Positions 1 to 10,573 of a stretch of 64,000 bases of DNA are shown piece after piece. The stretch is taken from the NCBI GenBank assembly GCA_023627715.1, contig JAMAHW010000014.1, positions 186,001 through 250,000 on the forward strand, in the 5' to 3' direction. The notes beneath the pieces are model-generated. The model had not been told where the DNA came from. It saw only the letters and a list, made by a program, of their open reading frames with translations, and did no database searches. Numbering within the stretch: position 1 is the first letter of the stretch; every line of letters begins with the position of its first letter. The position numbers and the translations under genes are program-made. The stretch is from Periconia sp. R9002 (lineage: Eukaryota > Ascomycota > Dothideomycetes > Pleosporales > Periconiaceae).

Positions 1-225
1 GGCCCATTTCTTTCTTGGTGTCCAGTTTCTGGGGTTTTGGTGATCTTTGGTCTCTGCACCGTCCGTCCCAGCTGTTGACGTGGTGTCTGACCCAACGAAT
101 ATATTTCCCTTTTCCAGATTTGATGAATCCTGATTTTCATTTCGTAATGGGTTTGTTTCTGAAGCCTGAATAAAATGTGGCGTAGATTCTGGTGACGGTA
201 TGCTCTGTCCTGGTGGGGGAGACAT
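1..225 (-). CDS. MFS transporter, N-terminal fragment (cut by window edge)
   Basis: The frame is open from an ATG at 225-223 down to base 1 (75 codons) with no stop, so the gene continues off the left edge. What is visible is a polar Ser/Thr/Pro-rich leader ending in HQNPRNWTPRKKWA. This is the short motif (roughly D/H-x-NPxNW-x(3)-K) that sits just before the first membrane helix in many fungal DHA-type major facilitator drug and metabolite transporters. No transmembrane segment is inside the window, so the family call rests on that motif and substrate cannot be guessed. It lies 261 bp downstream of a methyltransferase gene on the same strand, an arrangement common at the edge of secondary-metabolite clusters but not proof of one. 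Confidence 0.6.
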   Translation of the reverse strand, partial: MSPPPGQSIPSPESTPHFIQASETNPLRNENQDSSNLEKGNIFVGSDTTSTAGTDGAETKDHQNPRNWTPRKKWA

Positions 226-486
226 GTCGCGATTTGCAGCCTGGGTTTCAGGACTGGAGGAATGTCAACGGCGGGAAATGCAAGTAAAACAGCGGCAAAG
301 CTCTACTTTTATAGATACACGTGCCGATCTGACACATTGTATCACATTTTTCGAGCGTAGGCAACCTTCCTAATTGATCAGAGCTGTCCCAATCCATCAA
401 TGTTCTAGAATAGTATGCGCATATAGATCCTAGCCGCTTATTTTGGAGCCGCATTTATGGAGCAGTACTTTGATGTAAATGGTTGA

Positions 487-1266
487 TTATTTTTTAAAAG
501 CTACAGTAACCAGTAATTCCATCTCCATGTGAATCCCATCAGATGTAAGTAGCTTGTTCCATTCGACCTTCATCTCCTCTCTCGCGCGTGGGCGTAATTC
601 GACTGGCATGCTACCATAGGTTTTTCCAGACGAGCTCGTATCCAGCCAGTCAATCATTGCATCTGCATTTTTGGTCGACTTAACAATCTTGTTGACAACA
701 ATGCTTCTCTCGGAAAACCCGGCATTGTCGAGCAAGGCATTAAGCTCACTCTCTTTAAGAAACTTTGGTGGGCTTTCTTCTGGATAATTGCAATAAGGCT
801 CTCTCGACAATACTGCTTCTTTGATCTTCTCCTGCGCAGTAAGGTAATCCCCAGATCCACCCGAAATGCCTAGCCGCCCTCCGGATTTCAGCACTCGCGC
901 AAACTCCTTCATCGCAGTGGGTTGGTCTTGCACCCAGTGCAAGGTCGAGTTCACGTAGACCACGTCAAAACTGGCCTCAGGAAACCGCGACAGATCTTCA
1001 GCTATACCCACATAGAACGAAGTATTGGGTTTCTGCTTCTCAAGGGCAATGGTAACACGTTCCTGGCTGGGATCAATGCCGACAACACTCCCATCAGACC
1101 CGACAAGATCTGCAATGTGATTTGACAGATTACCCAGACCGCAGCCAACGTCGAGAACTTTCATGCCCGGAGTAACCTCAAGTCTTTGGAGGAGGAACAT
1201 GCCTGCGCCATATTGGGTGTCGTTGACCAGCGCATAGCCTCTGGCTAGTTCGACGGTGTCTGGCAT
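487..1266 (-). CDS. Class I SAM-dependent methyltransferase (UbiE/methyltransferase-11 type)
   Basis: Single-exon 259-residue protein. Motif I is clear near residues 36-48 (KVLDVGCGLGNLS), followed by the acidic residue at the end of beta-2 (VVGIDPS) and a motif IV/post-I region (FDVVYVNSTLHWV) typical of small-molecule class I methyltransferases. 'LHWV' plus 'F.RVLK.GGRL' place it in the Methyltransf_11/25 fold group, with similarity in layout to fungal trans-aconitate or arsenite methyltransferase-like enzymes. It lacks the three-cysteine pattern expected of arsenite methyltransferases, so that role is not supported. No signal peptide or membrane helix is visible, so it should be cytosolic. 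The substrate is unknown. The MFS gene begins just downstream on the same strand. Confidence 0.8.
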   Translation of the reverse strand: MPDTVELARGYALVNDTQYGAGMFLLQRLEVTPGMKVLDVGCGLGNLSNHIADLVGSDGSVVGIDPSQERVTIALEKQKPNTSFYVGIAEDLSRFPEASFDVVYVNSTLHWVQDQPTAMKEFARVLKSGGRLGISGGSGDYLTAQEKIKEAVLSREPYCNYPEESPPKFLKESELNALLDNAGFSERSIVVNKIVKSTKNADAMIDWLDTSSSGKTYGSMPVELRPRAREEMKVEWNKLLTSDGIHMEMELLVTVAFKK

Positions 1267-2123
1267 AACTCTGGCAGTGTGTTTGGTCCGCTTTCTAGGG
1301 TCTTGAAAGTGCGAGAGCGATGCTATTGAAGTGAACGAGCAACGGAAAAAGAGTGAAAAAGTAATACTTGCAGAACATCCCCCGCATATCTCTCCAGATC
1401 TGACAATAAATATCCGAAACGATTCCTAGTGGTGCTACCACAGTTTAGCGTATCATTAGATGGCAGGGTTCCTCGCACCCTCCACAAAGAGAGATTTTGA
1501 GGCGGTTAAGTGGACGGTCGACCTACGAACTAGCTGCATATATTCCGACCTTGGACTAAAATGACGAAACTTGCTCAATCTACCGCTAGTCGAGATCCCG
1601 GCTGCATGATGATTAAATATAAGATTTACTAAGCTGGCTTGTATGTTCTAGGTATTTGATTACACTAGTTAATTGCGAAAAAGAAAACACTTTTAATTAA
1701 TAAAAAATTAAAAGCTAATTAATCTACGCTAACTTATAAGACTAATTTTTTTACTGTCGACTTGTTAAAAGGTGTTCTATCTAACAAAAAAAAAAACCCC
1801 CAAAAGAGTGACAAAAACAAGGTGGGCGTCCTTAGCTACAAAAATAAGACTAATTTTAAATATACGATAGTTTGTTAATTGTACATACCTGTTAATTAGA
1901 CTATATTTTCTATCCTTTAGAGCAGCAGCATGTTTGAACTTCGTTATTCCCATATTGCATATTCTAGAATCTAAAGAGAACGACTGTTGGGGTATGGGTC
2001 CAGCTCACAATACCCCATTATATAAACGAACGAAAAAGGGTAAGTACAGCAAGGTTAGCTACAAGACAAGTAACTTATAATGTAGCAACACCTCTCTAAG
2101 AAACGAAAGTAAGTCCGGCACTC
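1267..2123. other. Intergenic, AT-rich centre, no gene seen
   Basis: No coding frame with conserved character was found. From about 1660 to 1925 the sequence becomes strongly AT-rich with homopolymer A/T runs, quite unlike the surrounding DNA. Short words recur within it and in the adjoining 1985-2090 element (TTAGCTACA at 1832 and 2055; TAACTTATAA at 1730 and 2071; TAAGACTAATTTT near 1736 and 1846). This looks like decayed repeat DNA rather than a promoter. Confidence 0.6.
1985..2090. mobile_element. Possible short solo LTR
   Basis: A 106-bp block starts TGTTGGGG and ends TAGCAACA, the TGTTG...CAACA termini usual for Copia-type LTRs. It has an internal GGGGTAT/ATACCCC inverted repeat near its left end. 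There is no convincing 5-bp target duplication (ACGAC on the left, CCTCT on the right), no internal retrotransposon coding sequence, and the length is short for an LTR. It may be an old, eroded copy or a coincidence. Confidence 0.3.
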
Positions 2124-4334
2124 TTACCAGCTCATGACCCAACTGCGACTCTTTCCAAACGGATATACGGCTAGCGCCCCTATAGATAATCCCACGGAAA
2201 TACCCAAACCGGCCTGTATAACATTGAGGTAAATGGGTAATGCCGCAGTGAAGACTTCGGCATTAATACTTGGGAAGGCAGGAACGCCCGTTTGGTTTCG
2301 AACAATCGACTCGGCAGCCAGTATACCGGCGAGATGTGACCCTCTGTTTGCCAGACCGCTGGGCACAAGTACGATCATCGCTGGTACCATGGCTGCAGCG
2401 GCGCATGTGTAACCAACATGAGTGCTGTTTGTGCTCCCCGTCGTCGACACAGATCCCGTATGCTCTATATCAACAGTGTAGCTACCAGCGTTACTGCCTT
2501 GACTAGATTCGGGAGACGAAGAGTGAGAGCCTCGAGAAAACATGCCCTCGAAGACGCGCTCGACCCTGCGACCCATTCGCGCATATGCGTTACCAAGAAG
2601 CGCCATAGTAATACCTCCAGCAGTTGTACCTACTGTGAAGGAACCACGAGCAAAACGTGAGCTGAAGAAGAAAGCGCAGTACATGGAGAAAGTGATGAAG
2701 ACCATGGCAGGGAGCTGCTTCCACTTTGCACCGCCTAGGATGGCGACTTGACATGAGAAAAAAGGTACAAAGAAGAGATTCCAGAAGGGGCTGATTTGGT
2801 CCTCGCAAACCGTACTTGCTACTGCGTCGTGATCAATTAGGCCATACAGAGAAGAGCCAACAGACACGCCGTAAGCTAGTAAAAGTGCATAGACTAATGC
2901 ATACATGATTCGGGATCCACTGGTGGCAATCTGGCGGTTCATGAGCTCGAGGCACGCGTTTGTGATCCAGTAACCGGGTTGGATTAAGTTGATAGCTGCC
3001 TCGCTGATGGCACCATAGCAGAAGACCCTGTCACCTTCTGTAGTTTTAATAGAACCAAGCAAACGCCCGACGAAGGAAAAGAGGATTGCAGCCGAGACTT
3101 CGAAAAGAACTGAATAGAGGTGATTGCGAGGCGCAAGCTTGATCTGCATCACCCCCAACATAATGCTCAATACGAAGCAAAGTGGAAGGTCCACGAAACG
3201 AGCGCCATACGCAAACGGAGCGATGCCAATGCCGGCGAGACCATAAATGAAAAGAAGGAACCAGTCGCTATGTGCTGGTTTCCTACCGGCAATCTCGTTG
3301 AGCTCGTATATGCCATCTTCAACAGTCATTTCGTTGTTGATGACGTGCTTAGAGACATTGTGAGCGTCAAGCCAGCGACCTAAATCTGTTCCTGCGCCCT
3401 TGATGAGCCGGGAATAGCCAGTGTGGCTCTTTGCATCGTCAATGTACATTGTCAAACTGTCAGGCAGGAAAGTAAACTCGACAGTGGTTTGCAAAGCGAT
3501 AGCCGTCATGGAAAGGTATCTCTCTAGCCGATGACCAGGAGCACCGTATAGCAAGAGGGCTTTGGAAAGTTTGTACAGGTAGTCATGCTTAACTACTGCG
3601 CTAGACTCATTACTTTTCCAATCACCAGGTCCACTGGGATACACAGGATCAATCTGTGTAGCAGGCCCACCGGGGCCGAACAACATAGTGCTAGTCTGTC
3701 GATTGGTATGGTTCATGTGGTGGAGGGAACGACGCCACGTGCTTTGTCTCTGCTCCCTCGGAGGAAGATCTTTAGGAAAGCGCACCTCGTCTTCCATCCA
3801 CGGGACATGTTTATCATCGCTGTGAGTGGATGTAGATTGTTTAACGTCTCTGCCACTAGAGATGGGTAACTTTGTATCTCCGTCAAAGCCGGTTTGCTTG
3901 AAGTCCCCTTTGTCGAAAGTGAATCGTTTGGTCTCTCTTTCAGAAATAGTTGGTTGCTCGATATGTCGGGGACTATACAAACTTGGCTTTGAATAGTCGG
4001 GATGATGAGAATCTTGACCCACCAATGACTCCAGGTGAGCGCGTGGGAGTCTCGTCCTGAGGGGAATACGAGGTGTACGCGGGGTATGAAGTGTCATTTT
4101 CTCAGACTGCTGCATAAGTGATGCTCTGATCCCCTCAATTATGTGGAGAGTGGCAGCTAGCTCGGTAGGATTGGACAAGTACTCGTTCTGCGTAGGCAAC
4201 TTCATGAAAGTGCCATATTCCGCCCTGTCTTCGTCGATGTATTGCCTCCCTGTCCCATCTACATGGGTTTGCCCGCGCTCATCCACGTCAGAAATGGGCA
4301 TATGCTGCCGTCCTATAGCGATTGTAGATGGCAT
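2124..4334 (-). CDS. ThrE/DUF1212 membrane protein, Prm10-like
   Basis: Single-exon 736-residue protein. Residues 1-230 are polar and probably disordered. From about residue 250 the sequence matches the ThrE (DUF1212) fold: a soluble stretch (KALLLYGAPGHRLE, then an acidic LTMYIDD region) followed by about ten hydrophobic segments in two sets, as in yeast pheromone-regulated membrane protein Prm10 and bacterial threonine/serine exporters. A Ser/Gly-rich cytoplasmic loop (about 605-650) separates the ThrE and ThrE_2 halves. The C-terminal half keeps VPSGLANRGS, the glycine-rich helix typical of the family. A transport role is inferred from family; no fungal substrate is established. A possible LTR lies 33 bp beyond the stop codon. 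Confidence 0.85.
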   Translation of the reverse strand: MPSTIAIGRQHMPISDVDERGQTHVDGTGRQYIDEDRAEYGTFMKLPTQNEYLSNPTELAATLHIIEGIRASLMQQSEKMTLHTPRTPRIPLRTRLPRAHLESLVGQDSHHPDYSKPSLYSPRHIEQPTISERETKRFTFDKGDFKQTGFDGDTKLPISSGRDVKQSTSTHSDDKHVPWMEDEVRFPKDLPPREQRQSTWRRSLHHMNHTNRQTSTMLFGPGGPATQIDPVYPSGPGDWKSNESSAVVKHDYLYKLSKALLLYGAPGHRLERYLSMTAIALQTTVEFTFLPDSLTMYIDDAKSHTGYSRLIKGAGTDLGRWLDAHNVSKHVINNEMTVEDGIYELNEIAGRKPAHSDWFLLFIYGLAGIGIAPFAYGARFVDLPLCFVLSIMLGVMQIKLAPRNHLYSVLFEVSAAILFSFVGRLLGSIKTTEGDRVFCYGAISEAAINLIQPGYWITNACLELMNRQIATSGSRIMYALVYALLLAYGVSVGSSLYGLIDHDAVASTVCEDQISPFWNLFFVPFFSCQVAILGGAKWKQLPAMVFITFSMYCAFFFSSRFARGSFTVGTTAGGITMALLGNAYARMGRRVERVFEGMFSRGSHSSSPESSQGSNAGSYTVDIEHTGSVSTTGSTNSTHVGYTCAAAAMVPAMIVLVPSGLANRGSHLAGILAAESIVRNQTGVPAFPSINAEVFTAALPIYLNVIQAGLGISVGLSIGALAVYPFGKSRSWVMSW

Positions 4335-5677
4335 GGACGAGTGTACGTAGAGATCAGGATAAGATTTACGTATTTTAGACAGACTTGAAGGATATCAGAA
4401 AGAGAATAGTGCTGAAGACCATGAAATTCGCAGGAGAAAAATGAACGGCACAAAAGTTGAAAATAGAGAGAGACAAGGAATGGAAGAGAAGAACAGAAGA
4501 ACAGAAATCGAAGTGAAGGAGAGAGAAAGCAATGGCCAGCAAATTGCAAGCGGACGAAGTGATGAGTGAGAAGATGATGGAGGTCAAACCAGCCTTGATA
4601 CCTTAAGAAATAGGAAGGCGTTGTAGCTATTCATGGACGAACACAATTCCTTGGTAGGTCGGTGCATCAGTCTCACTAGAAAATGAGGGCACTCATAATG
4701 TTCCGATTCTTTAGATCAACCGGGAGGCTTTTGACCGGTAGGACGAGAGCCCTCGCAACCATTGCGGCGTCAATCGAATTGCTATTTTGGAGCAGTGATG
4801 ATACAGTATCAAATCAGATAGAAATGTATAGATGCAGGCTGGGCCAGACCCGGCAAGTAAGGTGAAGGAAGGTTAGCACTCGCTTGGCCCAGGTATCAAG
4901 TTGTTACATAAGGTCCGTCGATGTCAAATGTTCCAAGTGTTTTTGTAGCTTGAGAAGGACCAGGGGGTCCGGATCGGTCACATGATGAGGGGAATGTGTT
5001 TAAAGATGGTGCCAATTGAGGAGGGATTCAGATGCACGTTGGAAAAATGCCACGGCGCCAAGGCCGGGTCTAGCCGTAATAGGGCAGGTGCGGGCGGTGG
5101 TGAAAACCTTGGAACAGCACACCGCGAGGCACCAAGACGACAATACCTAACTACATAGGCAAATAGTTATATATGGAAGTTGTATGTATAAAAAGAGAAC
5201 ACCTAGTATAGCACGCTTAGCACGTGTAGCGGCTGGCCTCGCTTGGCAGCGCTAGCCTCTTTGTGCCCGCCTTCAACGCTTCCAAGGTTTTGGGCCAACC
5301 TCCGTCATCCTCTCCACTCCCTCCTTCCGTCCCATTTTCCTTCGCATCATGTTTGAAATCTCTCTCGGCACGGTTCAATGTCTTCTACGCTGTCGCTGGT
5401 GCTTAGACGGAGACGACTAGTGCTTCTTCAACAAGCGTGCTTTTGATAACTCTTTGAACGCCGCCTGATATTCAAAACTTACAACACTTGAGAACTTAGG
5501 CACATTGACTACATGCTGCATGTATACGTTTACATACGTATAAAAGCCTTGATTGATCGCAATCCAGCTCCCACCACAGCAGTTTTGCATCCTCCCTTTC
5601 ACTACATCACCTCCCGACATTAATCATTCCGCCCTCGCTTTTCACCTCACGTGAAAACAGCACATATCAATCTCAAC
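4335..5677. promoter_or_regulatory. Divergent intergenic region between Prm10-like and permease genes
   Basis: About 1.3 kb with no convincing gene. Two CACGTG palindromes (5221-5226 and 5648-5653, the second 25 bp before the permease ATG) match the core bound by fungal bHLH factors such as Pho4 or Cbf1 types. Whether they are used is unknown. Confidence 0.4.
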
Positions 5678-7689
5678 ATGGCCTCTGCTACCGATATTGA
5701 GCGCATACGGGCAAGTCTTGACACTTCACAAATCAAACATTGGCGCTCTATAACTACGTTAATCGTCTTCATCTTGACAAGTAAGGAACCCACCGCTCCC
5801 ATCAGTCTAACCAACTAACACCTCGCAGACATCATTGTGCTGTTCCCTTTTACCATCCCCATCCCTGTTCCACGCATTCTCCTGCGTGCCATAACCAAGG
5901 CCCTTGACTCTCTGCGCATTGCAGCACCCAAAGGCGATAGCCGCAGCAACAACGGCAGCAGTGCATTCGTACGCGTCAACATACCCATGAACTTCGTCAC
6001 CGCGCCTCTCATCGCCAACCTCTTCCTCTTGGCTATCTTGGCTATTGGTCGCACCGAAGTCCACGATGGCATTATTGGCGCAAATAATATCGCCCCATAC
6101 GATATTATGCTCTTTTTTGTCTCCCTCGCCTACATTGCCATCTCCATCGATGCCTCGGGCCTCATTCGTTACATGGCCTACCGCGTCTTGAAGTCGGGTG
6201 GAAACGCCGGCTACCGTCTCTACCTGTCCCTCTACACGTTTTTCTTCGTCCTTACGGCTGGTATTGGCAACGACCCCATTATTCTCTCTGGCACTCCCTT
6301 CCTTGCCTATATGACCCGTGTCTCTGCCAACATCGCCCATCCTCGTGCCTGGATCTATGCCCAGTTCGCAGTGGCCAATATTGCCTCAGCCATTCTCGTA
6401 TCATCTAATCCTACTAACCTAGTAATTGCCGGCGCCTTCAGTATCAAGTTCATAAACTACTCTGCGAATGTAGTGGTTCCCACTGTCGTCACGGGCGTTG
6501 TTCTCTTCCCTGCTCTCCTCTATGTTGTTTTCCGGGACGAATCTCTCATTCCTAAGCACATCGAGATGCATCAGTTGTCCGAGGAAGAGCAGGAGAGGAA
6601 GCCAATCAACCCCAACGTTCCCAGGGCCATCACAGAGACCACCGGAGTCAATGCGGAGGACCCACCCGAAAAGATTCTACCCCTCAACGAAATCATGAAT
6701 CCGTACTTGGATAAGGTGGGAGCCACCGTTGCAGCCTCTATTTTGGCAGTCACATTGATCACTCTTCTTGTCGTGAATGCCGTTACCCAAAACGGCCACA
6801 AGATCCACGCGTTCTGGATCACAAGTCCAGCAGCAATCGTTACGTTCTGCTTTGATCTTGTCTGGGGCTGGATGAATAGGCACGAGTCTCGGCAGATAGC
6901 CACTCAACGCGAAACCAACAGTGGAATGGTTTCTCCCACTGTCCCAGGAGACGATGAAGAGAAGCATGCAGCAGAACCAATGAGTTCACCAACCCGCGAA
7001 CCCGCCGCTCAGCCGACTACGCAGTTACAGGAGCGGCGTACGCTTTCAACAATTTTTGCAGCCCGCTGGAACTGGTTTCATATCACCTTCCCCACTGCTG
7101 CAACTGTTATGACCCATCTTCCGATTGCACTCATCCCCTTTGCGTTCTGCATGTTCATCCTCGTGCAAGCTCTGGTCACCAAAGGATGGGTTCCCGTTTT
7201 CGCCTACGGGTGGGATGCTTGGGTCAACAAAACCGGCACAGTTGGTGCGATTGGCGGTATGGGGTTCATTTCCGTGCTCCTTTGCAACGTACGTTTCCCT
7301 TACCCTCTTCTTTCCACTTTGACCAACCACTAACATACTTCCAGTTTGCGGGAACGAACATTGGAACTGCCATTCTCCTTTCGCGCGTTGTCCAAGCATG
7401 GCAGGACATACACACCATGAATGACACTGCCATCTCGAACCGCACCTTCTGGGCCACTGTGTATAGCATGGTGATTGGAGTCAACTATGGTGCGTTTAGC
7501 GTAGCATTCAGTGCGTCCTTGGCCGGCTTGCTTTGGAGGGATATTTTGCAGCGCAAGTTCATCTACGTGCGCAGTCGCGATTTTGTGAGGTATAATCTAC
7601 CTATTATTGCTATTGCTATGGTGGTCGGCTGCACTGTGTTGGTTGGGCAGGTATATATCGTCAGGGATAAATCACGATATGACGCATAG
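5678..7689 (+). CDS. ArsB/NhaD superfamily (citrate-transporter-like) permease
   Basis: Three exons: 5678-5780, 5829-7288, 7345-7689, giving 635 residues; both introns (48 and 56 bp) have GT..AG ends and join frames exactly (LTNIIVLFP, LLCNFAGTNIG). The protein is hydrophobic with about 10-12 membrane segments in two halves separated by a hydrophilic loop (residues about 235-290) and a second Pro/Thr-rich loop (about 390-430). Conserved small-residue motifs NDPIILSGTPF and SSNPTNLVIAGAFS in the first half, and NFAGTNIGTAILLSR in the second, are the paired re-entrant loops of the ion transporter superfamily that includes CitMHS, ArsB and NhaD proteins. Substrate could be a carboxylate, sodium or arsenite; sequence alone does not decide. 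It ends convergently with the Zn2Cys6 gene. Confidence 0.85.
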
Positions 7690-8022
7690 ACGGGGATGAG
7701 CGTTCTGATATTGTATCTCTGTTTTCAATTTTTTTGGACTACACATTATGTGCTTGGATCAATAATCAATGTACAAATGTATCCAAAAAACGACCAAGCG
7801 TGATAGTTTTGATCAGTGAAGAACTTTTTGCTTTGTGACTGGACGTTTGGCGTAAAGGTATTCGCAACAAAAGAGTAATCAGGCTTGTAATCAGCCTAAT
7901 GCAAAGTGATAGCGTTCGTCTTCCTTATATCGTAGGTACAAACAAGCCCTACCCTAGCTGATCTCACACATTCCCATCTACCCATCCCCCGTACATCCTC
8001 CGGTACTTTCATAAGTGAGCCA
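7690..8022. other. Convergent 3' intergenic spacer
   Basis: Holds the 3' ends of the permease and Zn2Cys6 genes. AT-richer than the exons; no RNA gene or repeat seen. Confidence 0.5.
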
Positions 8023-10573
8023 TCATACGTTCCATGGAAGGAGCAGCTCTTCATCGGCGGGGAAAGTCATCAATTGCTCATTGCCAAAGTTGGTTGGGTC
8101 GCCCCAAAAGCCCTGTATTTTCGTCAGCGAACCATCAGTCTCGTCGAGCGCATTTCACTAACGAAATCGAATTCCGGCATGTCATTCCTACTTGCATTCT
8201 CCGGCATGCCTACAATGCCATTCAGATTGAGGTCATCCCAATTGAACTGCATTTGCCCTGGTGGAGATGTTTGAAAAGAAGACTGCATCTGCGGCTGTGT
8301 GTGCGAACACATTAATTGTGCGACATCATCTTGTGCGGTATAGGATGATACATGTGATGGGGTATATAGTGGGGGGGTCATTTCCAGAGGTGGGTTCGAC
8401 GTGACAGGCGTGGCAAGGTTCGTCGAACTGTTCAATGAAGAGTTCGCGAGCAGTTTATCAATCATACTTTTGATGGCCTGCCAGGGCTTAGTTTGATTCG
8501 TTTCTTTTATCAGCCTCGAAAGTTCAAGTGCGCGTAATGCGCGCTGTCGGTCAGGGGCATCAAAGAGGGGGTTCCGTAGCTCAGACAAGATATGCATGAT
8601 GGCTTGGAATGATGAATGGGACCCTAGATAATCACGGTCAATCTCGGAGATGCAGGCCATGGTGGAAAGATGCCGCACCTATATGCCATTGAAATCGCAC
8701 AGCATCGACATCCACAGATGCATTGTTCAGTGTTTCTATGCAATTCACAGACTTTTCGAATATACTGGAGAAGTTGTCAGATGGGTCTCCTAGGCTGGCA
8801 ATGTGCACCTACGATTTCCTAATCTCATTCGAGAAGACCACATCGCGATAGGCACGTGGCATACGTAGCCAGAAGAGTAAGTAGCATCTCCACTCCATCA
8901 ACGAGGACAAACCCATCGCAAGGCGTTGTAATGGTATCTCGGGATTACAGAATCTGAGGTATTTTTGATAGTTCTCTTCATGCATGTTATTGACCATGGT
9001 TTTGATTTGCTCGTATATGTCTCTGAGTTCCTGAGCAGGGTCGGGTCCGGATGTGCCGTGAAGCCCTGATTCTAGTATTTTTCGTTCGAGCCTATACGTA
9101 CTCTTAATTATATGCCGTAGAGCGCGCATCCCCATGAATCGAACAATTTGGAAGGTGACGCAAGTAAACTTTGCTTCGTCATACTGTGATGCTCCCGGGC
9201 TAGCACCTTCAATGAGCTCATCGTCTTCAATGTTGCGTGGGAGTAGAGTGGTGTAGTCATCTTCAGATATACCCGGTTCTTGCCCCTTATATTCTGCGGC
9301 TCGGAATTCAAGATGACATACTTGGTGCCACGTTCGGCGTCGCAATTCAATGGTGACAGCGTCCCAAGACCCCGCCGGAAATAATGAAGGGTCTCTATGA
9401 AGACCTTGGTTGAGCGCTATCCGAATAGCAACACCCAGTAATGCCCACGCCTTGCCTGCATTTTCATGTCAGCCAACATGAGACGATGCGAATGGCTCCA
9501 CCTACCCATATCTTCTTCCTTTGTAATGCATGTCAACCACATGACAAAAGCCTGGAAGACTTCAAGACTTGATGTCGTCAAATAGTTTTCTCGTGCCAAT
9601 GCAATCTCCAGACCCGATTCAAATCTTGTCAAAAGCTCTTCCTTCTTCTCCCCAAACTTGTTTTCGACCACTGTTGGGGGCAAAGCATTCACAGAAGCAT
9701 AAAACACAGCAAAAGACATGGGGTGCGTTTCCTGCACGTACGCATTGAACTTTCGGATTAGAGTTGGTTTGTGAGTGATATGAAGCATCGGATCAACGTT
9801 TGTGAAGAAAATATCAAGAAGGGTATCGCGATGCTTCTGAGATTCAGGCAAAAAGTGGCCCAAGGTCTGGCCAATTCGGGCTCTTCCGAGAGAAAGAAGG
9901 TGAACAAGATTGTTGCGGGTAGGCTCATCATGGCGCTCTTCATCTTGGACGCTCAGAAGTGCCTTGATATCCTGGATCTGTTTGCCTGCTGATCAGTGAC
10001 GTCCTCTGCGGCATAAAGCGGGAAAATAAAGGTCAAAAGGCGAGCTCGGTTTACCTCATCTGCCAACAGGGCATAGTGTAGCGAAGACACGAATCTAGTT
10101 TGTTCCCCGTCCAACAATAAAGTTCCGTCCTGGTTATCCGAAGATATGCCCGGCTGCGAGTTCTGACTATCAGAAGGGGACACTTGATCGTACTGTACTT
10201 GATCATCTTCAAAATCCTTTTTGGAAGACGATTGGGCAGGATGTACGCCAACTGCTTTCTCGAGAAGCCGCTCTAACCGATCTAAGCGATTTTGAATATC
10301 AGCTCCGCCTGTTGTCATCCCGCTGGTGATAGTACTAGACTTGGAGATCCTGTGACGGCGGGTCGTAGTGGCTGGCGCCAAACCTCCATCTGTGGCATAT
10401 GTGCAAACGTGGCTGCCTCGAGCACAGGCTCCGCAAACTGGGTGTACATGATCACATCGAACCTTCCTTCTTCTGCAGGTCAGGCACGAGGAGATGACAC
10501 GATGCCGACCACTACTGGGAGGTTTGATGGTAGTAGATCCGGGAGAGTGCGGCACCGAACTTGAAGTGGACAT
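8023..10573 (-). CDS. Zn2Cys6 fungal-specific transcription factor
   Basis: Six exons read right to left: 10573-10055, 9977-9506, 9455-8813, 8764-8679, 8623-8163, 8112-8023; 756 residues. The N-terminal binuclear zinc cluster is near residues 30-58 (SCLTCRRRKVRCDHVHPVCGAC...C), with a basic region between the second and third cysteines. A short leucine-rich linker (IQNRLDRLERLLEK, about 97-110) is a likely dimerisation coiled coil. The middle region is a fungal_trans domain: F..NVDPMLHITHKPT, then GKAWALLGVAIRIALNQGLHRD and ELRRRTWHQ. The C-terminus is acidic and hydrophobic (FWGDP, PADEELLLPW), like activation segments in this class. Continuous reading meets in-frame stops, so all five introns (48-77 bp) are needed. 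Target genes are unknown; the divergent neighbour is an uncharacterised protein. Confidence 0.88.

Noticed and set aside
1985..2090. Recent retrotransposon insertion
   Set aside because: No target-site duplication and no internal coding sequence, so at most an old remnant.
4683..4865. 60-codon plus-strand frame with a leader-like start
   Set aside because: Too short, no homology recalled, no splice context; sits in a divergent promoter.
5807..6340. 177-codon frame antisense to the permease
   Set aside because: Mirror image of a conserved hydrophobic coding exon; composition (Glu/Gly/Asp) is what antisense of membrane helices gives.
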